Below, piece by piece: positions 7,141 through 12,147 of a stretch of 12,157 nucleotides of DNA. The notes under the pieces are model-generated. The model was not told the origin of the DNA. It made no database searches and saw nothing but the letters and a program-made list of their open reading frames with translations. The DNA is from JAAZBA01 sp964461815 (GTDB taxonomy: Bacteria; Bacillota; Clostridia; Oscillospirales; QAMX01). The stretch spans positions 1-12,157 of the forward strand of contig CAYWVF010000035.1 of assembly GCA_964461815.1 (NCBI GenBank). The letters are read 5' to 3'. Position 1 is the first letter of the stretch; each line of letters opens with the position of its first letter. Both the position numbers and the translations under genes were made by a program.

Positions 7141-7746
7141 TTACTCGACCATAGCGGGAGCATCAACGAGAACGGAGGACTGTGCCTCGACCTCGGAGCA
7201 TGCAGCTGCGAGATTGTCGATGTTCTGCTCAAGACCGTAAGCCATTACGATATAGTCGCCTACGGAAATAACGATCACCTTATCGGGGAAGCCGCACATC
7301 CACTGCTGAGACTGGATAGCCTCCTTGTATGCAGCTGCAAATTCGGATGCTTTGGAGGAGTCCTTAAGCTTTACGATGGCAGAGCTGAAGGTATTTGTAT
7401 TCATCATGTGCTGGAGCGTAGCAGCGTCATCGTCGAGCATGTCGTAGAGCTCGTCTGTAACGTGGAGCAGATACTTAAAGCTATCTGCATTTTCTGCCGT
7501 CAGCATAAACTGAGCCGGAGCCTCTGTACTGTGGTCTGCATCACCGCCGACACACGGGAACTTGTCGGCCTCGGCGATCTTAGCCCATACATCTGTGTAG
7601 AAAGCAACTGCCGATTCGATAGAGGGAGCTGCGGAGTCGGAGGATGAGTCGTCGGAGCTGTCGGGAGTGGTCGTGCTACAGCCTGCAAGCGCAAGCATTG
7701 AGAATGTCATGATAACTGCGAGAAGAATAGAGATAAACTTTTTCAT
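7141..7746 (-). CDS. Lipoprotein, DUF4358-like
   Basis: A 201-residue protein with a lipoprotein signal peptide: MKK, a hydrophobic stretch, and the lipobox LALAGC with Cys23 as the lipidated residue. A Ser/Asp-rich linker (about 24-41) then leads to the folded part. The C-terminal region (about 120-190), with a helix containing SSAIVKLKDSSKASEF followed by KVIVISVGDYIVMAYG, resembles the DUF4358 domain of clostridial lipoproteins, judged by eye. The function is unknown. An AAAGGA site lies about 10 bases before the ATG. The gene follows the membrane-protein gene by 31 bases and is the third gene of the sigma operon, so it may sense or modulate envelope stress. Confidence 0.75.
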   Translation of the reverse strand: MKKFISILLAVIMTFSMLALAGCSTTTPDSSDDSSSDSAAPSIESAVAFYTDVWAKIAEADKFPCVGGDADHSTEAPAQFMLTAENADSFKYLLHVTDELYDMLDDDAATLQHMMNTNTFSSAIVKLKDSSKASEFAAAYKEAIQSQQWMCGFPDKVIVISVGDYIVMAYGLEQNIDNLAAACSEVEAQSSVLVDAPAMVE

Positions 7747-7777
7747 TTTTGTTAGTCCTTTCAGTAAAAAATATTTG

Positions 7778-8308
7778 TTATTTACGCTGTGCAGCTACAG
7801 CGATAGTGTTGTTGTCATAGCTGACCGATGCAGTCAATATAACTGACGTGCTGCTGCTGTTCATGGTCAGCTCAAAGGTGCTCTGCCTTGAAACGTCTAC
7901 GAGCCATATGAGCTGTGTGTCCTCTGAGACGGTAAGCTCTGTATATTCACTCCCGTCCTCGAGAAGTATCGCTCCGCCGTCACCGACAGTCAGAGTGACA
8001 GCTTCACCGTCGTTCGCTATGGTCAGCGGTATCTCCGTACCGATAGACGCACGCTGTCTCATAGGAGAGATGAGCGATAGCTCTATCGGAGCTTCGGCTA
8101 CGCTCGTACCGTTCACGCTTACCGTAAAGCCGTGACTGCTGTGCGGCATTAGTACAGCGGTAAGCACTGCGATAAAGCATGCCGCTATAGCACCGTAGCG
8201 TGCAATGACGGTAAGCACAGGCTTTCTTCGCTCAAGTGGCAGATGTGCTTCCTCGATAAGCTCATCGTTAAGCTCACCGATAGCTCGCATAAGCAATTCG
8301 TTTTTCAT
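7778..8308 (-). CDS. Single-pass membrane protein, probable anti-sigma factor
   Basis: A 176-residue protein of three parts. There is a short charged N-terminal tail (MKNELLMRAIGELNDELIEEA, about 1-36) that would lie in the cytoplasm, one membrane helix (about 37-54), and an outside part rich in Thr/Ser/Val and probably beta-stranded. The N-terminal pattern is common in clostridial proteins encoded directly after ECF sigma genes, and the gene starts 22 bases after the sigma gene ends. By position and layout it is probably the regulator that holds the sigma factor at the membrane, but it shows no zinc-binding HxxxCxxC motif and is not recognisable as RsiV- or RsiW-like. The assignment rests on context. 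Confidence 0.6.
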   Translation of the reverse strand: MKNELLMRAIGELNDELIEEAHLPLERRKPVLTVIARYGAIAACFIAVLTAVLMPHSSHGFTVSVNGTSVAEAPIELSLISPMRQRASIGTEIPLTIANDGEAVTLTVGDGGAILLEDGSEYTELTVSEDTQLIWLVDVSRQSTFELTMNSSSTSVILTASVSYDNNTIAVAAQRK

Positions 8309-8330
8309 ATCGTACCACCATTTTCAAAGC

Positions 8331-8891
8331 TCATACGATTATACCGTCCTTTCCCAAGTGAATTTTAAGCTTCTGCCGCATTCTGAACAGTAGCGATTTC
8401 ACACGGCTTTCACTCACCTCGAACCTCTCTGCGATATCCGAGATGGAGTCGCAGTAATAATATCTGCATATAAAGGCTCTTCGGTCAAGCGGCTTCTGTG
8501 TACGCAGAAACCTGCTTATGCTCTCTCCTATAAATCTTACCTGTTCATCGTTTTCCACGGCGTCACCTCCGGAAACGCAGTCGCTCAGCTCATCAAGAGA
8601 AACCGTAAACTCGTTTATCATTCGCTTGTCGGCGTATTTCATCTTGTAACGGTTGATCGAAAGATTTCTTGTGATCTTCCCGAGGTACGTTGCAAGGTTT
8701 GACGGTCTTTTGGGCGGTATCGAACGCCACGCACCGAGCCATGTGTCACCGATGCATTCCTCACTGTCAAGCTCATCATGCAAAATATTCATGGCGATCT
8801 TCATACAGTATGCACCGTATTTCATACTCGACTCCGTAATAGCGGCCTCGTTACGCTCAAAGTACAATTCGATGATTTGTTCGTCATTCAT
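8331..8891 (-). CDS. ECF-type RNA polymerase sigma factor
   Basis: A 186-residue sigma-70 family protein with only regions 2 and 4. Region 2 spans about residues 25-90 and includes DSEECIGDTWLGAWRSIPP and YLGKITRNLSINRYK. Region 4 spans about 118-178, with a helix-turn-helix at SISDIAERFEVSESRVKSLLFRMRQKL. The linker is Asp/Glu-rich. It directs RNA polymerase to a small regulon, usually for envelope stress. A GAGGTG site lies 5 bases before the ATG at 8891. It heads a run of minus-strand genes: the membrane protein after 22 bases, the lipoprotein after a further 31, then MBOAT and DHHW. An AACCTT-type promoter at 8920-8952 suggests autoregulation. Confidence 0.92.
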   Translation of the reverse strand: MNDEQIIELYFERNEAAITESSMKYGAYCMKIAMNILHDELDSEECIGDTWLGAWRSIPPKRPSNLATYLGKITRNLSINRYKMKYADKRMINEFTVSLDELSDCVSGGDAVENDEQVRFIGESISRFLRTQKPLDRRAFICRYYYCDSISDIAERFEVSESRVKSLLFRMRQKLKIHLGKDGIIV

Positions 8892-8919
8892 ACAGTCACC
8901 TCGTATTACTGCGTCCTAC

Positions 8920-8952
8920 CTATATACACAGCGTTTTTCGATAAAGGTTGCA
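8920..8952 (-). promoter_or_regulatory. Possible ECF-type (autoregulated) promoter
   Basis: On the minus strand TGCAACCTTT (8943-8952) carries the AACC core common to ECF -35 elements. It is followed after 16 bases by TATATAG (8920-8926), about 30 bases before the sigma-factor start. No sigmaA -35 matches this -10 at 17 bases. ECF promoters in Bacillus usually show CGTC at -10, which is absent here, so the -10 is unproven. Confidence 0.5.
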
Positions 8953-8970
8953 TTTTTTGAAAAAATATTT

Positions 8971-9699
8971 TTAAAAATTTTCCCCCGAAGCATTCCGCTC
9001 TATACCGCACAGTCCCTTTCTTTTCATTATACGTGCAGCATAGAGCGCAGGCGTGTCAAGAAGACTTGTGAAAATATATATAATGTAGCTTGATGCCATG
9101 ATGGTTATAAGAGTAGCCGTATCATACCAGCCTGCAAATGCTATGAAGGTAAATATAACGGTGTTTATCGCCTGTGATATGAGCGTGGATGCGTTGTTTC
9201 TGAGCCACAGGAAGCGTACACTGTCGCCTGTTTTCTTCGTAGTATAATTCCACCAGCGGTGATACATCCATACATCAAAGCGCTGAGATACGATGTAGCC
9301 TATGAGGCTAGCAAGAAGCATCCTCGGAGTCGTTGAGAAGATAGGTCTGATATACTCGCTTGCCCAGTCGCTCTCGGCAGGAGTGTACAGCAGCCAGTAC
9401 TGCGTAAACAAAAGCATTATCACCGATGCGAATACGCCCAGCCAAACAGCCCTCGATGCACTCTCCTTGCTTTCGTTTTCGCTCAGGATATCTGTTATGA
9501 GATACGTCGAAGCGAACATGACGTTGCCGAGTGTCTGCTCCATACCGAAGCCGTCTATCAGCATGAGCACCTCTATATTTGCCAGCACCGTCGCAAGCAC
9601 AGTCATTGTATATAGACCGAGCTTGCCGAATATGCGGTAAGCTGCGAGCACCGCACCGTATATTAAGATCACCGATCCTATTAAAAGTAATTCATTCAT
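8971..9699 (-). CDS. yhhQ: Queuosine precursor transporter, YhhQ/VUT family
   Basis: A 242-residue membrane protein with about six hydrophobic segments. Three conserved stretches of the YhhQ (DUF165/COG1738) family are visible: ASTYLITDILSENESKESA (63-81), YIVSQRFDVWMYHRW (135-149) and LRNNASTLISQAINTVIF (166-183). The last usually reads SQxxDT, so Asn179 here replaces the common Asp. The family imports 7-deazaguanine precursors of queuosine (preQ0, preQ1 or queuine). The start at 9699 has only a weak, distant site (GGGG at 9713-9716, 13 bases away), which lies inside a possible hairpin. The long leader holds an aptamer candidate and a terminator. No terminator with G/C pairs separates it from the sigma gene downstream. 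Confidence 0.88.
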   Translation of the reverse strand: MNELLLIGSVILIYGAVLAAYRIFGKLGLYTMTVLATVLANIEVLMLIDGFGMEQTLGNVMFASTYLITDILSENESKESASRAVWLGVFASVIMLLFTQYWLLYTPAESDWASEYIRPIFSTTPRMLLASLIGYIVSQRFDVWMYHRWWNYTTKKTGDSVRFLWLRNNASTLISQAINTVIFTFIAFAGWYDTATLITIMASSYIIYIFTSLLDTPALYAARIMKRKGLCGIERNASGENF

Positions 9700-9712
9700 T
9701 TTGTCTGCACTT

Positions 9713-9760
9713 CCCCATATAAAGCTTTCGGTCAGTAAAGTCTACCGTCATTGCTATGGG
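9713..9760 (-). promoter_or_regulatory. Hairpin covering the ribosome site of the yhhQ-like gene
   Basis: On the minus strand CCCATA(G) (complement of 9754-9760) pairs with TATGGG(G) (complement of 9713-9719), and the inner CGGTAG...ACCG (about 9730-9747) can form a second tier. The 3' arm contains the only G-rich ribosome-site candidate of the gene. The same CCCATAG is an exact complement of CTATGGG inside the upstream aptamer (9838-9844), so two pairings compete. Confidence 0.45.
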
Positions 9761-9789
9761 ACGAATACTTGTATGCAGGTCAAAATAAT

Positions 9790-9812
9790 AAAAAATGCGC
9801 CCTTGGGGCGCA
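9790..9812 (-). terminator. Intrinsic terminator inside the yhhQ leader
   Basis: TGCGCCC (9796-9802) and GGGCGCA (9806-9812) form a perfect 7-bp stem with a 3-base loop. On the minus strand it is followed by six T and then TATTATTTT. It sits between the promoter/aptamer and the coding region, about 95 bases before the ATG, so it can only be regulatory. Its 5' arm lies five bases after the 3' strand of the aptamer pseudoknot. Confidence 0.88.
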
Positions 9813-9817
9813 GCTGT

Positions 9818-9877
9818 ACCATCGTATACCTTTATTGCCCATAGTTTTGTTTAACGACAGGATGGTCTCGAACTGTC
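9818..9877 (-). ncRNA. Pseudoknot aptamer candidate, preQ1-III-like riboswitch
   Basis: On the minus strand GACAG (9873-9877) pairs with CTGTC (9856-9860) as P1. ACCATC (9861-9866), in the P1 loop and directly next to the P1 3' strand, pairs with GATGGT (9818-9823) far downstream as P2. This is an H-type pseudoknot with a long third loop (9824-9855) that contains AAACAAAACTATGGG. PreQ1-III riboswitches of Ruminococcaceae are pseudoknots with an extra arm and precede queuosine transport genes, as here. The class is inferred from topology, location and target gene, not from a covariance match. The element lies directly after the transcription start and before a terminator. Confidence 0.65.
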
Positions 9878-9885
9878 CGAATCAC

Positions 9886-9914
9886 ATTATACAGTAATTG
9901 CAGTGCGTTGTAAA
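9886..9914 (-). promoter_or_regulatory. SigmaA promoter of the yhhQ leader
   Basis: On the minus strand: TTTACA (9909-9914), a 17-base spacer, TATAAT (9886-9891). Transcription would begin close to 9879, right at the 5' edge of the pseudoknot. It is divergent from the promoter at 9965-9993. Confidence 0.85.
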
Positions 9915-9964
9915 TATGTATTTTTCACGTTTTTTTGCATATTTTATTGAAAAAGAGATAATAT

Positions 9965-9993
9965 TTGACAATTTTCTTCACAGGGTGTATCAT
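9965..9993 (+). promoter_or_regulatory. SigmaA promoter of the methyltransferase
   Basis: TTGACA (9965-9970), 17 bases, TATCAT (9988-9993). Transcription would start near 10000, about 20 bases before the GTG start. The TTG of this -35 is also the first possible start codon of the frame, which is why the protein should be started later. Confidence 0.82.
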
Positions 9994-10021
9994 TATAAAA
10001 AATACGAAGGGAAACGAGAGC

Positions 10022-10783
10022 GTGAAAAGGGAGAAGCTGATAGAAAAGTGGCTCGAGGAGGAGCGGATAGCTCATATAAAGGGCTGGGATTTTTCACATA
10101 TCGAGGGCAGGTACAAATCGGACGGTGATCTCCCGTGGGACTACAAAGAGGAAATTTTACGATACCTGAAGCGTGATATGCGACTGCTCGATATCGATAC
10201 GGGCGGAGGCGAATTTCTGCTGTCGCTCGGTCATCCGCATGACATGACAGCGGCAACGGAGGCATACCCACCGAACGTCAGGCTGTGCGAGGATAAGCTT
10301 ATACCGCTCGGGATAGATTTCAGAGCTGCTATTAAGGACGGACGACTGCCGTTTGACGATGCGAGCTTCGATATGGTGATCGACCGTCACGGTGATCTGC
10401 ATCCGGATGAGATATACAGAGTGCTGAAATGCGGCGGCATGTTTATAACTCAGCAGGTCGGAGCGGAAAATGATCGTGAGCTTGTGGAGATGCTCTTCGA
10501 TGACGTTCCGGAAATGCCGTTCACGGATGAATACCTCGATATCGCAGTGAAAAGCTTCGAAAAAAGAGGGTTTTCGATACTGAATGCACAGGAAGCGTAC
10601 AGACCGATCAGCTTTTACGACGTCGGAGCGCTGGTGTGGTTTGCACATATAATCGAGTGGGAGTTTCCGGGCTTTACAGTGGGAAAATGCCTTGACAGAC
10701 TGCTGAAATTACAGGATGTGCTAGAGCGTGACGGTGAGATAAGTGGCAGGATACACAGATTTTTGCTTGCGGCAGTAAAATAA
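10022..10783 (+). CDS. Class I SAM-dependent methyltransferase
   Basis: The protein has 253 residues when started at the GTG at 10022, which has AAGGGA 9 bases upstream. The earlier in-frame TTG is part of the promoter. The Rossmann-type SAM site is LLDIDTGGGEFL (55-66); in this family the usual text is LDxGTGGGE, so Asp59 replaces the first Gly of the loop, an uncommon change. Glu80 (ATEAYPPN) is the likely ribose-binding acid, and LPFDDASFDMVIDRHGD (109-125) with EIYRVLKCGGMFI (130-142) are the later motifs. WDFSHIEGR and LPWDY in the N-terminal part are typical of a clostridial family of unknown substrate. It is transcribed alone, divergent from yhhQ, and ends at a bidirectional terminator. 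Confidence 0.85.
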   Translation: MKREKLIEKWLEEERIAHIKGWDFSHIEGRYKSDGDLPWDYKEEILRYLKRDMRLLDIDTGGGEFLLSLGHPHDMTAATEAYPPNVRLCEDKLIPLGIDFRAAIKDGRLPFDDASFDMVIDRHGDLHPDEIYRVLKCGGMFITQQVGAENDRELVEMLFDDVPEMPFTDEYLDIAVKSFEKRGFSILNAQEAYRPISFYDVGALVWFAHIIEWEFPGFTVGKCLDRLLKLQDVLERDGEISGRIHRFLLAAVK

Positions 10784-10822
10784 AAATGCGACGGTGCATT
10801 TTATCGCATCGCCGCATTTTTT
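10782..10822. terminator. Bidirectional terminator between convergent genes
   Basis: The left arm AAAAATGCGACGGTGC (10782-10797) and the right arm GCATCGCCGCATTTTT (10806-10821) pair over 16 positions with one A.C mismatch and one G.T pair, with an 8-base loop. A T run follows on both strands. It ends the methyltransferase transcript (its A run overlaps the stop codon) and the GNAT transcript 7 bases after its stop. Confidence 0.92.
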
Positions 10823-10828
10823 CGTCTG

Positions 10829-11455
10829 TCAGAAGAGCTGACTTTCAAGCTTCAGCTTTTCCTTTGCAGGAAAGGCTTTGTCGAATTCCTCTGCTTTTTC
10901 CTCATCTGCAAAATAGCATTCGGGCGTAGCATACTCACCTGTGATACCGTCAAGATAGCCGTCCTCAAGCTCCTTACACAGGAAGAATGAAGCATCTTCA
11001 CCCTCGGGCAGTCCATGGTAGCGGATGCCGAATTTGCTTGCATAGTCAAAGCCGCTCTTGCCGTAGAAGTCGATATTGCCCTCAAAGCACAGTGCCTTTA
11101 TACCGTATGAGCGTGCCTGCTCTAATGAGTAGTCGAGCAGCAGCTTACCGTAGCCCTGTCTTTTCAGCTCCGGTGTGATGCAGATAGGACCCATTGTGGC
11201 AATGGGGATAGCTCTGCCGTCATCCGCATGAATGACAGCTCGCACAAACACGTTCTGCCCTATGATCCTGCCATCCTTTTCCATGACAAAGCTCAGATCG
11301 TGAATAAAGTCGGGGTCGTTTCTCAGCTGATTGAGAACATAGTGCTCGAGACAGCCGGGACGATATACGTTCCAAAACGCTTCTCTTACCAGATATTCGA
11401 CCTCTCGCTCATCTTCTTTTCTTTCCAAACGAATTATAAAGTCATTTTTTGCCAT
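10829..11455 (-). CDS. GNAT-family N-acetyltransferase (YhbS-like)
   Basis: The protein has 208 residues from the ATG at 11455 (MAKNDFIIRLERKED), chosen because GGGAGG (11464-11469) lies 8 bases before it; the frame is open 29 codons further up but without a site. The GNAT core covers about residues 5-165, with acetyl-CoA-binding motif A at GPICITPELKRQGYGKLLL (89-107; RQGYGK is the pyrophosphate loop) and motif B at FYGKSGF (130-136). EAFWNVYRPGC (25-35) is characteristic of the YhbS-like group. The extra C-terminal 40 residues are of unknown role. The acetyl acceptor is unknown. The gene is a single unit with promoter 11642-11671, and its 180-base leader has an upstream ORF and competing hairpins over the ribosome site. 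Confidence 0.88.
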   Translation of the reverse strand: MAKNDFIIRLERKEDEREVEYLVREAFWNVYRPGCLEHYVLNQLRNDPDFIHDLSFVMEKDGRIIGQNVFVRAVIHADDGRAIPIATMGPICITPELKRQGYGKLLLDYSLEQARSYGIKALCFEGNIDFYGKSGFDYASKFGIRYHGLPEGEDASFFLCKELEDGYLDGITGEYATPECYFADEEKAEEFDKAFPAKEKLKLESQLF

Positions 11456-11463
11456 TGTTTTTT

Positions 11464-11530
11464 CCTCCCTGAAATTGATGACTGCAAAATAGGGAGGCTT
11501 GCGCGGAAATCGTATTACGCAGACCTCCCC
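11464..11530 (-). promoter_or_regulatory. Two mutually exclusive hairpins over the GNAT ribosome site
   Basis: On the minus strand three segments compete: GGGGAGG (11524-11530), CCTCCCT (11491-11497) and the ribosome site AGGGAGG (11464-11470). CCTCCCT pairs perfectly over 7 bp with the ribosome site (20-base loop), shutting it, or over 6 bp with the upstream GGGAGG, supported by a further TGCG/CGCA stem, leaving it free. This is the layout of a translational attenuator. Confidence 0.6.
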
Positions 11531-11531
11531 G

Positions 11532-11570
11532 TCAGCGCACAATCTCCGGTCTGATGATCGTTTTCTTCAA
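11532..11570 (-). CDS. Leader peptide ORF upstream of the GNAT gene
   Basis: Twelve codons (MKKTIIRPEIVR with a TTG start, then TGA) are preceded by AAGGAG (11579-11584) at 8 bases. The stop ends one base before the GGGGAGG arm of the switch, so a ribosome finishing or pausing here would cover that arm. The text TIIRPE resembles the first residues of many GNAT proteins, so it could also be a leftover of a duplicated gene start. No homolog is known to me. Confidence 0.45.
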   Translation of the reverse strand: MKKTIIRPEIVR

Positions 11571-11598
11571 AAAGCAATCTCCTTAAAAAATTATTTAT

Positions 11599-11615
11599 GA
11601 TCTGCCGGGCAGACC
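11599..11615 (-). promoter_or_regulatory. First leader hairpin of the GNAT transcript
   Basis: On the minus strand GGTCTGC (11609-11615) pairs with GCAGATC (11599-11605) over 7 positions including one G.U, with a 3-base loop. A T6 run follows 8 bases later (11585-11590), too far for a normal terminator. The same 7-mer GGTCTGC recurs at 11519-11525, so GCAGATC has a second possible partner enclosing the leader ORF. Confidence 0.4.
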
Positions 11616-11641
11616 AACTGCTTTGTACTAAGCATAGCATA

Positions 11642-11671
11642 AGTATAACATATACCATCCAAAAATGTCAA
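11642..11671 (-). promoter_or_regulatory. SigmaA promoter of the GNAT gene
   Basis: On the minus strand: TTGACA (11666-11671), 18 bases, TATACT (11642-11647). Transcription would start near 11635 and give a leader of about 180 bases. The plus-strand stretch from 11672 to 11855 is AT-rich and I see no gene in it; it presumably holds the promoter for the stub at 11870, which I cannot place with confidence. Confidence 0.75.
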
Positions 11672-11869
11672 CACTTTCGGCTTTTAAGTGTCTCAAAAAC
11701 GTAAAATTATAAATAAATGCCAAAAAGGTGTTTCACAAATTCTGCATCAATCATCCAAACAGCCATCGGTATACATTTTCTGACGTTCTTCCAATTATTT
11801 CTTTACATAAAAATTTCCTTGATGCAAACAATATTACTGTGAAATCGAAGTAAATGGAGGAATTTATAT

Positions 11870-11908
11870 ATGAAAGCGACAGGAATTGTTAGAAGAATAG
11901 ACGATTAG
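11870..11908 (+). pseudogene. SpoVT/AbrB-type regulator, only the first 12 codons left
   Basis: ATG preceded by GGAGG at 9 bases (11856-11860) opens MKATGIVRRIDD and then a TAG. This is the start of the SpoVT/AbrB swapped-hairpin DNA-binding domain, which normally runs on as DDLGRVVIPKEIRR. At nucleotide level the match to a typical gene goes on for a few bases if one T is missing (GATTAGGT against GATTTAGGT) and then stops: TATAATAGGGGC follows, with no relation to the domain. So the gene is cut after about 14 codons, by insertion or rearrangement, or only a leader ORF derived from such a gene remains. SpoVT regulates forespore genes late in sporulation; relatives act in vegetative cells. 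Confidence 0.65.
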
Positions 11909-11910
11909 GT

Positions 11911-12117
11911 TATAATAGGGGCAAGGTCAGAAAGCCTTGAAAACACTGGTGTTTCGCTGATTTTGTCCAACTTTCACGAGCAAAAAGTGAGCAAGCTCTT
12001 TGACTGCGGTTGGCTGCGACCGCAACTGTGAAAGGAGGTAGCAGCATTAAACTGAATAACATCGGGAAGCCCCGGTATTGCACTGCGCATAGCAGAACAA
12101 TACCGGGGCTTTTTTTA
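11911..12117 (+). ncRNA. Structured segment, candidate small RNA or long leader
   Basis: About 200 bases directly after the spoVT-like stub hold several stems and no clear gene. AAACAC/GTGTTT forms a palindrome around 11936-11949, enclosed by TCAG/CTGA; there is an 8-bp hairpin TGCGGTTG/CGACCGCA (12005-12012 with 12017-12024) and a terminator at the end. TATAAT (11911-11916) could start it, but its best -35 (TTGTTA, 11886-11891) is 19 bases away. AAAGGAGG (12031-12038) is a perfect ribosome site with no ATG, GTG or TTG after it. I do not recognise the RNA. Confidence 0.35.
12067..12116 (+). terminator. Strong terminator before the last gene
   Basis: A perfect 14-bp stem (12067-12080 with 12098-12111; AAGCCCCGGTATTG and complement) has a small inner stem CTGC/GCAG in its loop, and a run of seven T begins at its last bases. 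It ends only 16 bases before the ribosome site of the next gene, so it either closes a short upstream transcript or attenuates that gene. Confidence 0.92.
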
Positions 12118-12147
12118 TTTCAATCTGAAAATGGAGGTAATACGAAA

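Noticed and set aside
9818..9880. PreQ1-I or preQ1-II riboswitch
   Set aside because: The class I consensus (short GAGGUU-type stem loop with an A-rich tail joined to it) and the class II layout are not found; the long-loop pseudoknot fits class III better.
9965..10021. Upstream extension of the methyltransferase from a TTG start
   Set aside because: The TTG is part of the -35 hexamer TTGACA, and the -10 TATCAT lies inside the extension, so this region is not in the transcript.
11456..11542. 29-residue N-terminal extension of the GNAT protein
   Set aside because: It has no ribosome site and is Cys/Pro-rich; the GGGAGG site fits the ATG at 11455, and the extension lies in the hairpin region.
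11909..12030. Protein encoded by the 40-codon open frame after the TAG of the spoVT-like stub
   Set aside because: It has no start with a ribosome site and no recognisable sequence, and the DNA is strongly folded.
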